Assembly (NCBI GenBank): GCA_947579605.1
Contig: OX388314.1
Coordinates: forward strand, 15,311,982-15,375,981
DNA: 64,000 nucleotides
Origin: Athripsodes cinereus
Taxonomy: Eukaryota > Arthropoda > Insecta > Trichoptera > Leptoceridae
Reading direction: 5' to 3'
In this document: positions 1 to 10,575 of the stretch, piece after piece
How positions within the stretch are numbered: position 1 is the stretch's first letter
Layout: the number at the start of each line of letters is the position of its first letter
The notes under the pieces: generated by a model
The model's database searches: none
Told to the model about the DNA's origin: nothing
Seen by the model: the letters and a program-made list of their open reading frames with translations, nothing else
Position numbers and translations under genes: made by a program

Positions 1-926
1 TCAATGCAAATCATCCGGGATCTACTCATGATGCCGCAATATTTCAGCTATCACAGCTCAATAGTACATTAAGATTAAGCTACTTAAGAGGATGCGAAGA
101 ATGGTTGTTGGGTATGTAACTTTTTTACTAATTTGTTAAATCTGCAACGATGCCAGTCCTGACAGATGAATTTTGTTTTTGTGATGGATGGTAATAATAT
201 TTAAAATAAATAAATTTGGTATGAAAGAATAACAATTAATATTTTCTGTGGATGGCCAAGCAGCATAACATCACACCAGATATTTGAAGTAATGTTACTC
301 CAGAACAATGCAGTTAAGGGGAGTATTTTAGGTCTACCATTATACATAAATATCAATTATTGTACATGGTGACTATAATATTTCAATTTAATTTCAGGTG
401 ACTCTGGCTACACTCAACTTCCATGGGTTATAACACCCGTGGATCACCCCGAGAGTGAAGCAGAGCAGCGGTATAACCGTGCCCACATCCAAACGAGAGC
501 TGTGATAGAAAAATGTTTCGGTGTCATGAAGAATAGATTCCGATGTACCCTGAAGCATAGAGTTTTGCATTACAGTCCAAAAATGTCAGCACAAATAATA
601 TACACCGTTGCAATCTTGCATAATATTGCCCTAAGTCAAAATGATCCCATGCCAGAAGAACCAAGTATGTCATTTTTATTATTTTATATTACAATCTTAC
701 CGAAACAAACAGTTATAACCTAACATGTTAACAATTAATACAATATATATCTTCCATGTTGATACAATAATAATTTATTATTCTTTCTACATTTATGTTT
801 ATTTTGATCATTACAGTGGAAGATACACTTGAAGAAACAGTGACTAATAGAAGTAATGATGAGGATAATTTTTTTTACGCTGCCAGAAATGTAAGAGATA
901 GGATTATAACCAGATACTTTTCCTAA
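1..926 (+). CDS. PIF/Harbinger transposase, 3' part, three exons
   Basis: This is the C-terminal half of a HARBI1-type DDE transposase, which cuts and pastes PIF/Harbinger elements. Coding exons are 3-111, 398-664 and 817-926. Both introns are GT-AG with good signals (GTATGT donors, pyrimidine-rich TTTCAG and TTACAG acceptors), and the phases join exactly: the Gly codon of WLLGDSGY is split across the first intron and a Met codon across the second. Visible family marks are PGSTHDAAIF (second catalytic Asp region), WLLGDSGY, then AEQRYNRAH and RAVIEKCFGVMKNRFR, which contain the catalytic Glu region. The frame ends RDRIITRYFS-stop at 924-926. The N-terminus and first Asp lie left of the window. 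No internal stop is seen, so the visible part is intact. A Myb-like partner gene lies convergently downstream, as usual for this superfamily. Confidence 0.88.
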
Positions 927-940
927 TATCACCAGCATCA

Positions 941-1300
941 TGTTCTGGATTGGCCATAACATCAGGCATCCAGGCCAGGGCTCAAAGAGATAACACAATC
1001 TAGCATTACGTTTTCTTGTCGTTATCGTTCGAATATAGACAATGTTGCGAGAAGTGTCAATTTTTGTAGCTAAAATAAACAACAGTTACGAAAATTGAAA
1101 CTTTGGCGCAACCTTGTCTATATTCGAACGATTGCAACACGAAAACATAACGCTAGAATGTGTTTTGACTCAGGCCTCTGCTTATCACCACCACGGTGGG
1201 CAAGACCGGAGGCAGGAACGGTAGAGGCCAACCAAGAGACACTTATATGGACCAACTGAAGGACATGAACTTTCATATATAGCGACGATGAAGGTGTAGG
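941..1300 (+). pseudogene. LINE ORF2 C-terminal remnant, interrupted
   Basis: The flanks 941-974 and about 1175-1300 together align with the better copy at 26508-26775. Translated pieces read WIGHNIRH, then VGKT..RNGRG.PRDTYMDQL, a pattern found near the C-terminus of non-LTR retrotransposon polyproteins. The copy is split by about 200 bp of palindromic DNA (separate entry) and decays after about 1280. It is a dead fragment lying between the two Harbinger genes. Confidence 0.62.
975..1174. repeat. palindromic (fold-back) MITE inside a LINE remnant
   Basis: Two arms of roughly 90 bp are inverted copies of each other around a spacer near 1060-1090. The best-matching core is CGTTCGAATATAGACAA near 1027-1044, with its reverse complement near 1113-1130; AATCTAGCATTACG matches the complement of CGCTAGAATGTG further out. 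Ends are near CAGGGCTCAAA (left) and TTTTGACTCAGG (right). The flanking LINE sequence is continuous across it, which identifies it as an insertion. No clear target duplication could be fixed. Confidence 0.65.
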
Positions 1301-1433
1301 TGACATTGGTAGGACGTACTCCACACCTGAATCTTCAGTGGTCTCAATAGAAGCCTGTACCGAGATTGGGAACTGAAAAAAAAGTACAAGCCTAAATAAG
1401 CTTATTTCATATAAAATTTAAAAAACAACACTT

Positions 1434-1490
1434 TTGATGGTCACGATCCTCAGGATTGAGGGACCGACAGAGATGATGATGATGAAACAG
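1434..1490 (+). pseudogene. short LINE 3' end remnant
   Basis: The stretch encodes the pattern DGHDPQD-stop-GTD followed by (GAT)n. The same pattern ends the longer minus-strand LINE tails at 15424-15650 and 59655-59830. Only the last few codons and the 3' end remain. Confidence 0.5.
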
Positions 1491-1802
1491 TGATTAATCT
1501 TTTGATTTTGTAAATAAAATTGTTTTTCAGTGTGAATACAAATACCCTTCAATAATTTTCTAGTAGGTAGTTTGTAAAAAAACAAGTATGTCATAATATT
1601 GTTATGGCCTACCTTCATACCTTCTATTTATTTTTTATTGTGTACTTTGACTATCACACCTATTATTATTATTTGTTTTATATTATTAGGTACTTGCTAG
1701 ATTATACTATTTTGCTATGTACTCATTGCTAATGCGTTTGTAGAGGTAATTTTGTATTTTCACTATTTGTTGTTTTTATTGTATTTTTTTCACATAAAAG
1801 GC

Positions 1803-2536
1803 TTATAAATAAATAGTATTTGTTTTTACCCCTGCCTCTTGGAGATTGAGGCCAAATACGGCTTCTCTCCCTTCTATGTCTAAAATGTTCTCCTCCAGAG
1901 GCGTCAAAAGTTTCTGGGGTCCCCTCCCCGCCACCAGTAGTTTCTAAAGACTGGCGCAGCCTCCTGGCCTTTGCCTTGGCCTTACGGGCAGCTATTTTAT
2001 AAACCTGCAATTATTATAAAATATATAAAGGTACCTGTTTGAAAACTTTAAAATAGAAAGCAGGTTCAAAATACTAACTTCCTTCCACTCTGAAATTGAT
2101 TTTACCGGGCCACGTGTGTTTACAAGCTCCACTACATTCTCCCACATTTGTGTGATTACTGGATCTCTACTGTTTCCTGTAAAGTACATCAGAATAATGC
2201 AACAAATATTTTATGAAATTGCATATTAAAAAACAATAAGAGATGGCTTGACGATGCTGTCCAAATCACGAGTAAAAACTGGGTTACAGTGGCACAAAAC
2301 AGATGATGATCTTGAATGACTTGTTTCTTTGGCGTCGTTTTATGATGCTTCCACAATCTCAAGGGCGTTTTTTGTTTTGCTTCTTAATCCGGCGATCTTA
2401 CTCTGAAACATCTCTTTCACTTGGTGCGTTGATGTTTTAACTTAAATAACTTACCATTCACCATTTCTTTCTTCAGAAATATTTGGTGGATGAGTAATGC
2501 CATTTGCGGCTTTAGGGCCCTGGCAGCTCTAGGCAT
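1803..2536 (-). pseudogene. Harbinger Myb/SANT-like accessory protein gene, frameshifted
   Basis: Second gene of the PIF/Harbinger element, encoding the DNA-binding partner that brings transposase to the element and the nucleus. Three exons on the minus strand can be joined in phase: 2536-2455 (starts MPRAARALK), 2176-2079 and 2004-1803. Donors are GTAAGT and GTTAGT; acceptors TTACAG and TTGCAG. The middle exon gives MWENVVELVNTRG and SEWKE, then VYKIAARKAKAKARRLR and TTGGG, the trihelix/Myb pattern with conserved W residues and the TGGG that closes the domain. Downstream of the G-rich run at about 1915-1930 the frame changes: the family-like tail (LLTPLEENILDI, ending TNTIYL-stop at 1803) is in another frame. 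This is either a real inactivating indel or a homopolymer sequencing error. It lies tail-to-tail with the transposase. Confidence 0.78.
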
Positions 2537-2539
2537 TTT

Positions 2540-5500
2540 AAATAAATCACAGAACAAACGAGACGTAACAACTAAACACGACATGTCAAAAATTTAGCGG
2601 CAAAACTGACATTTCATGCTTTACAACTATTAAATTGTTGCCAGAAATCTAAATTAGGACATGAAAATACTCAAAATATTTTTTTATTGCGGCATCACCG
2701 ACTAGTATTATTCGTGTCCTTGCCAGTTATCGAGTTTATAGTTGTTTATAGTTCGTAACTAATACAGAATACGAATTTGTACTATAATGACTAATATTAG
2801 TTAGTTTAGTTAGTTCATCAAGATTCAGAATTGGCCCTACTATCAATAAGTTGTATCAATTGACTAATCCATAATAGAACTATCATGACACATTCGTTAT
2901 ACTTTTTTTAATTATTTAATCAAGACTACAATAAGTGCTTATTAGATATTTTTGTATGTATCAATCTTGCATAAAGTATTACAATAGGAGTTATTAACGT
3001 ATAAATTACATACCTACCTCTTGAGTGATATTTTAGGATAATGTGTATAATGAATGTATGTGTCATAAATTAACTTATCAAATATTCATGAGTCAAAAAT
3101 AACCTAAGTATTATATTACACACTTCTTATATTATTATAATATCAATTTAGACAACAGAATACTTGATTCAGAAACCGTCCTTCTTTACGGGTTTTTAAG
3201 TTTAAATAAATTTTATAAAATTAACCAAGCATCTTTCATGACGCAAGTTCATTTGTGTACTAAGTACTTTTTAAAGCTATGTCTGATTTTTATTTATTAT
3301 TATATTTTATTAGATCTTGTTCTATGAAGAAATTCAATGGGTATTAAATTATATTTGAGTCATATCTGTTCACCAATTTACGCAATATTATTTCATATCT
3401 TTTCCAAACTTGACAACAACAAAAAATTTCGAATGTTGTTATTAATTAGGTATCTCACAACTGTAAAGTAAATAGTTAAACAGGCTCCATTACTCGTATT
3501 GTACCAATTTGTGTGATGCTAACAAATAGCAACATGTATGTATCATTAGTCTTAGAGAAATCGTGAACTAATGAAGAAATCAGATGACGAACAACACAGG
3601 TCACTGATGGCATTAGAGTGATCTTTGATCTCCATTGAAATGGGGCGGAACAGATGACCCGACCACCACGCAACCGATAAACCTGACGTACTTTGTATAC
3701 ATTAATGATAGTAACTTAATGTGTTAGAAACTATGCAAAACATAGAGATCTCTAGGTTGAACCCTTCGCGAGTAATTAATCGATTGATGTTTGATGAACA
3801 TAACGTATAATGCATGTTTAACAATATCTTATGAATAACTAACTATTGAAAGCAAGTATTTAATCGTTTGATGATGATTGATACATGGTTAGCTACATAT
3901 TGTGTATCTAGTCATAAAAACTCACGTGAGAGGAACTTGGTAACCATTGTGCTTTATAGGTTTAGCAAGCAGATATTTATTTGGACTGGTCACATATCTC
4001 CAAGGAGTATTTTTGAGGAGAATAAGCTGCTTCGGAAAAATAACTAAAGACACATATTTGTTGAAAGTTTCGGACAAACGACTTTCGAATACACATCGCT
4101 CAAATTGTTTAAATGTATCCAGAAAGACTAAAAATGTTGGCCTAAAACAGATAAACGAAGTGCGTTGGTAAGTCTCCATCAAGTAGATTCGATGATTTAC
4201 CTCGTATGAATGGTTGTCATGAAGGTTGGATAGAACGTGCTCAAGCAGAGAATAACAAAAAACCTGGATGATTATGTAGGGCAAATTCTTTGATTAATTT
4301 AATTTTCTTAGTTCTTATATACTCATTTTTTAGTTCATAATGGTACAATTTTCATAGTAATACTGCAGTTTGGTACAACAAATATGTGTGCGTTACTCAT
4401 TTCATATTATTTATCATAATATCAAGCATATTATCTATGAACTAGAACGTGTTATGAAAATAATTACAGATAGCGAGGAAAATAATTAGATGCCTAAATT
4501 CATTGACAATCATAATAACAATACAGTCACTGCGAGTGTGCGACATTGTTAAAATACCATTCTAACACTGAATAATTATTTTAGACACATAAATAATTTA
4601 ACTTCATGTAAATATTATTTCGTTATACACTCATATGACTAATCTAGAAAATAGAAACATTGATAATTATTGACTATCTATTTCTTTAACATTTACAATG
4701 ACTTCTCTGTTATTCATCAGTAGTATACTTTATTTCAAAGTCCTCAAACTATTTACATTTTTTATGATTCTGCTTGATTTTCGCATTGTATATTTCAAAT
4801 TTTCTTCATCGATAAATTCAACTTAACTACTTATAAAGAATGTTTTCATTTCACATGGTAAGATTTTTAACAGTACATGATTTCCATGATAACCATATCA
4901 TACATAGCTTTAGGAACGTCGTGGGAAAATGTGACTCACTTAGTATAAAATTGTTCTAAAATAAAAAGAAGTTGCTTATTTTCAGCCCATACATCTAATA
5001 TATGTGGCATAGAGCAGTTAAAATAAAAGTCACTGTCTTTTTTTTACATTTTTTTTTATTTAATTTAAACATAAATTAATAAATAAAACTAATAGTAATA
5101 CTCAAATGGTTGAATTAGCAAATGTGTTGATAAATTTGCCTACATTTAACGTACGAAAGTAATTGATAACATATTTGTTAACATAATATGTAAATTAAAA
5201 TAACTTAAAACACATTCGATTGCTAAATAATGAAACGACTGAAATTTATTAAGGAAACAGAATACAATGCTAAGCATTAAAAGCCTATGCAGGACCGTAC
5301 AATACCACGTAGTACATTACCTAATAGTACCAGAATAGCAGCGATTAGTGAGTAACTTTAACTAGCCAATATAACGGTCTTTTACATTCTGTTTGTATGT
5401 AACAATGCAGTCATAATATGTTCAATGCAGTATCTTCTTCAGTTTGCTGGGTGAATCCGCAGACAATAATTATTAAGTACAATAATATCTACGAACTAAC

Positions 5501-7270
5501 GTACCCACCTACTGTTAGATACGTATGTCTATGAGTATAAAATTAACTTAACCACCGAGTTAAACGCTGTCCTGATATGCGCCGACTGAATAGTATTCAG
5601 TTTATTTTCTTATATTTGTTTTTCGATCTCCATCGCACTTGTGGAAAATGTGTATTTTTTTTTTAATAACCTATACCAAAATTACCAATGAAGCCGATAA
5701 TTTTAAAACAAAAAAATAAAATTATACCCAATATACATATTAATTATCCGTAAAGGGTTTATTGAAATCATGTTCAAGCTGAAAACAAAGAAAAAGAATT
5801 CATTTTATTTTTCATAATTGTTCCAGAAAATTATCCCATTAACGCAATGGTTTAGAAAAAAGTGAAATATAATTATGAAAAGAACGCAAGTATATGGCAT
5901 GGTTTCAATATTTACGTTTGCATTTTTCATTACGGCGCACTTAGCCACATTCCTTGTTCTTACTTCATTTCTGTATAATACTAGCGTTTCACTATTCCAC
6001 TAGTTCACAGGGAATCACCGCATCTACTATACTACGAATAATAATAATAATATATGCCGTGTGATTTACAGTTTTACAACTTTGGAATTCTTCTCTTGTG
6101 GAAAAGCTTAGATAATCAAAAGGGCTACGTAAATGTTCGTACGAGCATTTAAATATATTACCCATACTGAGTCAATTTACTTCAAACGTATCTCGTTGTT
6201 CTTATCACAATATGTGTTTGTTTTGTTGTTGTTTTACAGGAAACTTATTGTATGTATTTATTTTATTCTCCCTTGGACATTACTGTTGGGAACGCAGTGA
6301 GAAAATATTAGATAAAACAGATTGACTCTGAAAGCTTTAAATTTTTTTTTATCTTATTGCACGACACACCAAACACTCATAACACTCTTTTTGAAACGTC
6401 AGAAACATTATCGCCAAAACAACAGTGGTCTGCAAAGTACTTTTTAATAAAATCATTGAGCTTTTTAATATTGCAAACTGTCCACTCTCAATTTAAATGA
6501 TTTACCACTAAACGTGAAGTGGCCATACCTTCCAATATCTCATATCTTCCTAAGATATTTATTTAGTGCTATGCTGCAAAGTGCAATGCCGAAATCAATC
6601 TAAAAAAGATTATATCAACATTTTCTTTTACTCAGCAAACTTGAGTCAGCAATATACCTACATATTTTTTAAAATTATTTTCTCTCTTTGTTTCATATAC
6701 AAACACCAGTAACCAGTTTTTATTTTTAGGGTAATATCTAGAGAGCACCAAGTATTGAATTTTTTTTAACCAGTTATAATATAGACAGTGTATTTGTTTA
6801 GTTTTAAAATATAACACAAAAAAGCACGATACACGATGAACTACATTTCTCTAATTAATCATTGTGATTTACGATAATTTTATTAATAGCGAAATTTATT
6901 TAATTTGATTTGCGCAGTTAGACTAATAAATAGTTTATCTTATCTAATAATAACTTGAGTCCATTCGTAATTATTTATTTGTAAGTTTATAAATGTTCTA
7001 AACTTCAGGATTATAAAGTAATAGAGACGTATTTTATTTATTTATATAATTTACATACATGTGTGATGTGTTTATGTGATAAATGTACCTTTGTGTCATG
7101 AAAATTATACGCGAACTGAAAATGAATTTTTTGCAGAAAATTTAACCGTTTTAAATTTACTCAATCGGGACTCATTGATAGGTAGGTATATAAACGAGAA
7201 AAACATATATGTACATAATTTTCATTCATTATCTTAGTTTTTTTTATGTTGACTTCGTAAGAATTTATTT
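2540..7270. other. AT-rich stretch without a recognisable gene
   Basis: I see no recognisable coding exon, RNA gene or repeat with clear ends. The right boundary of the Harbinger element should lie in the first few hundred bases, but I could not identify its TIR. Open frames at 3476-3673, 3922-4284 and 3947-4171 are short, unlike any family I know, and two of them overlap on opposite strands. A slightly GC-richer patch at about 3480-3680 is unexplained. Confidence 0.6.
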
Positions 7271-7274
7271 CTTA

Positions 7275-7490
7275 CTCTATTCCGTTATTTTTCGAGTGTT
7301 CTGTAAAGGGCAAGTGTATGTTTAAAAAAAATAAAGACATTTTACGTCTAAAATTTAGTGATGAGGTAAGCCACCAATCCTGAATGTGTTAATTTTTGTT
7401 GGCACAGAGAGGACAGCTAGCTCGCATGTTTATTACATGCAGTTGGTCTGCTGGCTACCCTGCGTAAGGGATATGCCGTAATGGTATAAA
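7275..7490 (+). repeat. dispersed repeat family (TAG-tail family), copy
   Basis: Nearly full-length copy. In order it shows CCGT..TTTTTCGAGTGT, a TAAAGACATTTTACGTC block, the GATGAGG..CCACC..TCCTGAATG block, TTGGCACAGAGAGGACAGC, GGTCTGCTGGCTACC and finally GGGATATGCCGTAATGGTA. The same ordered blocks recur at about a dozen other places in the window on both strands. Confidence 0.75.
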
Positions 7491-8006
7491 TATTGACTTT
7501 AATTTCTTTTCATTTCAATTTGATTAGAGTAGAGCCGAGTTTAAAACTAGAAGTTACAATAATATAATTTTCATATTTGCCGCTCAGGACCAGCTAAACA
7601 AATAGATAAGTAATAATATTAACAGTAAAATACATAGATCTTAAAACGAGTTGACTAAATTAATTTACGATGTTTTCACATGCAAGGACAGAACTATAAT
7701 TAAAACATTTGATATTTTAATCTTTTATGTATTATCTATGACGCTCCGACATTAAATTTATACATAACACTACAGTAATTTTCTTCTTGTTAAGAACCAC
7801 ACAGCAGGTTTTGTGCTTGTATGATTAACTACATTGTAATTCGCAATCTGTGAATACACTAATCAAAAGCAGTTTGAACCTTATAATATACAATACATTA
7901 TCTGAAATGCAACAAAAAAAAATCAGTTAAATATCATGTAAAATTAATAATTGATTTGATAAAATTAAAACACTGTGTCTTTCACTTAAAGTACTATATA
8001 TTTTTT

Positions 8007-8103
8007 CATAAGCTTTTCGGACTACGACCATCCTCAGTGAAAAATACTCAAAACTGTTTTAAGTATTTTTCACTGAGGATAGATGTAGTCCGAAAAACTT
8101 ATG
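8007..8103. repeat. 97-bp hairpin carrying the CTGARGAT module
   Basis: Near-perfect inverted repeat with arms of about 47 bp and almost no loop. The left arm begins CATAAGCTTTTCGGACTAC and the right arm ends GTAGTCCGAAAAACTTATG. Each arm, read in the proper direction, contains CTGAGGAT, a short linker and TCCGAAAA. It lies only a few bases from the poly-A end of the LINE at 8112-10508. It could be a MITE or the terminal repeat of a larger retroelement. Confidence 0.85.
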
Positions 8104-8334
8104 TGTACCTATTTTTTTTTTTTTTTTTTTTTTTATTTATTGGTATCAATTAAAGTCATAAAATAAACATGGTCCTGTTAAGTCATAAGTTGACTTGTCA
8201 ACAGGTTCTTAATATAAAACAATTATTAAATTACTTTACAATAATACTTATTTATACATACTTATACATACTCTATATCAATTATATACAATTAAATGAT
8301 ATCATAAGAACTATTTCTATTCTATATTCCATAT

Positions 8335-8567
8335 CTGTGGTGACAAGGTAAAGGGGCATAAGTCAGCTCTGCAGCCCCGAGTCACTCCCCCCCCAGAAAT
8401 GCAGGCACATGCCATATCCCACAAAGCAATGGTATCGAGGGTAGCCAATGGTACTAGGTAACCCTCGACACCACTACCTGCGAGGCACGGCACATATCCA
8501 CACCTCCGCGGAGGGAACAACTCAACACTACAAAACCGACCCACGCCCCTTCACCCTGCCACCACAG
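8335..8567. repeat. GC-rich element with ~30-bp terminal inverted repeats
   Basis: A 233-bp block much richer in G+C than its surroundings lies within the 3' region of the LINE. Its ends are inverted copies: CTGTGGTGACAAGGTAAAGG on the left matches CTGTGGTGGCAGGGTGAAGG read inward from the right. The flanking LINE-like text ATGATATCATA...CTATTTCT recurs as CGATATCATA...CTATTTCT on the other side, so a local duplication may also be involved. It has no coding potential that I recognise. Confidence 0.6.
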
Positions 8568-8632
8568 GTTAAATAAAACGATATCATAGAAAACTATTTC
8601 TACGCTTAATCAATAGGTAGGAATAATATAAA

Positions 8633-8744
8633 ATCTTAATAATGTAACACATATTTCAAATTCAAATTATTAAATTACTTTACGGTATATCTTAATAATG
8701 TAACACATATTTCAAATTCAAATTATTAAATTACTTTACAATAA
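8633..8744. repeat. 56-bp tandem duplication in LINE 3' region
   Basis: Two adjacent copies of a unit beginning ATCTTAATAATGTAACACAT, starting at 8633 and 8689, are almost identical. A further, more diverged relative of its end (TTAAATTACTTTACAATAA) occurs near 8230. This looks like a short variable-number repeat in the 3' untranslated region. Confidence 0.85.
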
Positions 8745-8864
8745 TTTTCAATTATTCATTCTCTATTTATATTCTATACAATCTCGTAAAAACTATTTGT
8801 ACTATACATAAATATATCTTAAAAATATAATTTATTATTCTTAATATCTATTACATTTCTATTA

Positions 8865-10508
8865 TTATAATATATTATCAATTATATTGTCCATATTGTT
8901 TATTATCCATTGTTTTATTGATATTTTCAAATTCCTCATTTTAGGGTTGTTTTTAATATTTTTAGGTAATTTGTTTATTATTTTCGGTATTAGATACTCT
9001 AGTGTTCTACTGCCATATTTATTGTTAACTTTGGGAATAACCAACCCTTCATTCTTAGTAAATCTAGTATTATGAATATGTAGTAACCTATTTCTATAAC
9101 TATTTTTAAAAATATTAGACAATAACAATTTATGTAATAATATTCCCTTAGAAGTCATTATATTGTTAGCTTTATACGTTTTGTTAGCATCAAAGTGCCT
9201 ACCTGGGATGGATTTATAGTTGGTGACTATTTTAACTAAAATATTTTGTATGCTTTGTACTTTATTTAGATTTGTTTTAGTTGTGTTTCCCCAAATGGTT
9301 ATTCCATATCGAATAAAGGACTCTGCTAAAGATAAATAAATTATTTTAGAAATTTTTTTAGGAACAAAATGTTTTACTTTATGAAGTCTCCCGGCTATTG
9401 ATCTTAATCTATTGCATAGTTTACTAATATGTTCATCCCATTTAAAGTTATAGTCTATTATTACCCCAAGATATTTGTATGATTTTACAAGATCAATTTT
9501 ATTACAATTACAATTATTTTGAATATTGAAGTGAATACAATTATTGTCATGCGAAATTATACCAGGATATGGCAATGTTTTAGTGTGAGGAGTTTTTATA
9601 TGTAATAATTTAGTTTTCTTAGTATTAATTGTTAAGCCGTAATCATGCGACCATTTAACTAAGGTATTGTAGTCGTCTTGAAGTAATCTGCAAGCTTCTA
9701 CAATGTTTTCATGGGCCATTACCAACGCGGTATCATCAGCATAGATATAATGTTTAGCATTTTTAAAAATATTTTTTATCATGGATACGTAAATCAAATA
9801 CAATATAGGGCCTAAAATTGAGCCTTGAGGAACTCCAGATTTAACTGTCTTTATAGTACTTAGTTTGTCTTTTATTTTGACGGTACATTTTCGCTCACTT
9901 AGATAATTTATAAAAAAATTCAATAATTTTCCCCTGATCCCAATCACTTCAAGAAACTTTAATAATTTTTCATGGCTAATAGTGTCAAATGCTTTCGAAT
10001 AATCTATAAAGATTACAAGAACATGATTTCTTTTATTCAAAGCGTTATTTATAAAATTTCCAAAATCTTGAAGAAGAGTTTCAGTTCCTTTTTTTTCTTG
10101 GTATCCATACTGACATGGATCGATAATTTTGTTTCTTTCTATGTAAATTTTCAATTTATTACACACATATTTCTCTAGTATTTTTTCAATGGCTGGTAAA
10201 ATGCTGATTGGGCGATAATTAGAAACATCGTTATGTCGTCCATCCTTATAGATAGGTCTTAATATTGCGGTTTTCAATTCATTTGGTATGTATCCCTCTT
10301 CTATGATTTTGTTGATGAGTTTGGTGATAATGGGGGCGATCTGATCCACGTTACTTTTCAAGTCACACATTCTTATATTGTCAAAACCTGGAGATTTGGA
10401 ATTTTTCATATTTTTAATAATATTTGTGATATCAGTACTGGTTGCGGGTTGGAGATACATAGAATAAGGTGCAGGCTTGTCATTGGTTAGAAAGATTAAT
10501 TGTATCAA
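8865..10508 (-). CDS. LINE reverse transcriptase, N-terminally truncated, 547 aa open frame
   Basis: RNA-dependent DNA polymerase of a CR1/Jockey-group LINE, which would copy LINE RNA at a nicked chromosomal target. Landmarks in order: SKSPGFDNI (about residues 37-45), NYRPISILPAIEKILEK (98-113), FIDYSKAFD with the motif A aspartate (167-175), SGVPQGSILGP (224-234), the catalytic YADD (256-259), and a KTK motif near 298. The C-terminal part includes YKYLGVIID, and RYGITIWG. All three catalytic aspartates are present and no internal stop is seen. The apparent start is a TTG, not an ATG, and no endonuclease precedes it, so the frame is simply open at a truncation point; the first ATG in frame is Met17. 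Clade placement is from motif flavour only. Confidence 0.9.
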   Translation of the reverse strand: MIQLIFLTNDKPAPYSMYLQPATSTDITNIIKNMKNSKSPGFDNIRMCDLKSNVDQIAPIITKLINKIIEEGYIPNELKTAILRPIYKDGRHNDVSNYRPISILPAIEKILEKYVCNKLKIYIERNKIIDPCQYGYQEKKGTETLLQDFGNFINNALNKRNHVLVIFIDYSKAFDTISHEKLLKFLEVIGIRGKLLNFFINYLSERKCTVKIKDKLSTIKTVKSGVPQGSILGPILYLIYVSMIKNIFKNAKHYIYADDTALVMAHENIVEACRLLQDDYNTLVKWSHDYGLTINTKKTKLLHIKTPHTKTLPYPGIISHDNNCIHFNIQNNCNCNKIDLVKSYKYLGVIIDYNFKWDEHISKLCNRLRSIAGRLHKVKHFVPKKISKIIYLSLAESFIRYGITIWGNTTKTNLNKVQSIQNILVKIVTNYKSIPGRHFDANKTYKANNIMTSKGILLHKLLLSNIFKNSYRNRLLHIHNTRFTKNEGLVIPKVNNKYGSRTLEYLIPKIINKLPKNIKNNPKMRNLKISIKQWIINNMDNIIDNIL

Positions 10509-10575
10509 GTCAAATATTTAATTATGACGAACTTTCACAGAGTTTGTTCTTAAAAAATAAATAAATAATCATATA

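Larger units (their letters stand above)
8112..10508 (-). mobile_element. 5'-truncated LINE (non-LTR retrotransposon) with poly-A tail
   Basis: Element on the minus strand. The 3' end is a homopolymer run (T on the + strand at about 8112-8138), the 3' untranslated region spans about 8140-8864, and the open RT frame is 8865-10508. The endonuclease domain and ORF1 are missing, so the copy is 5'-truncated, as is usual after incomplete reverse transcription. The 3' region also holds a 56-bp tandem duplication and a GC-rich insert bounded by inverted repeats. Confidence 0.85.

Noticed and set aside
2540..2760. Possible right-hand TIR of the Harbinger element
   Set aside because: Without the left end for comparison no string could be identified; GGGCCGATCTTATA from the MITE at 53997 is not present here.
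3922..4284. 120-codon minus frame overlapping a 74-codon plus frame
   Set aside because: Opposite-strand overlap in AT-rich DNA, no recognisable domain, no splice context.
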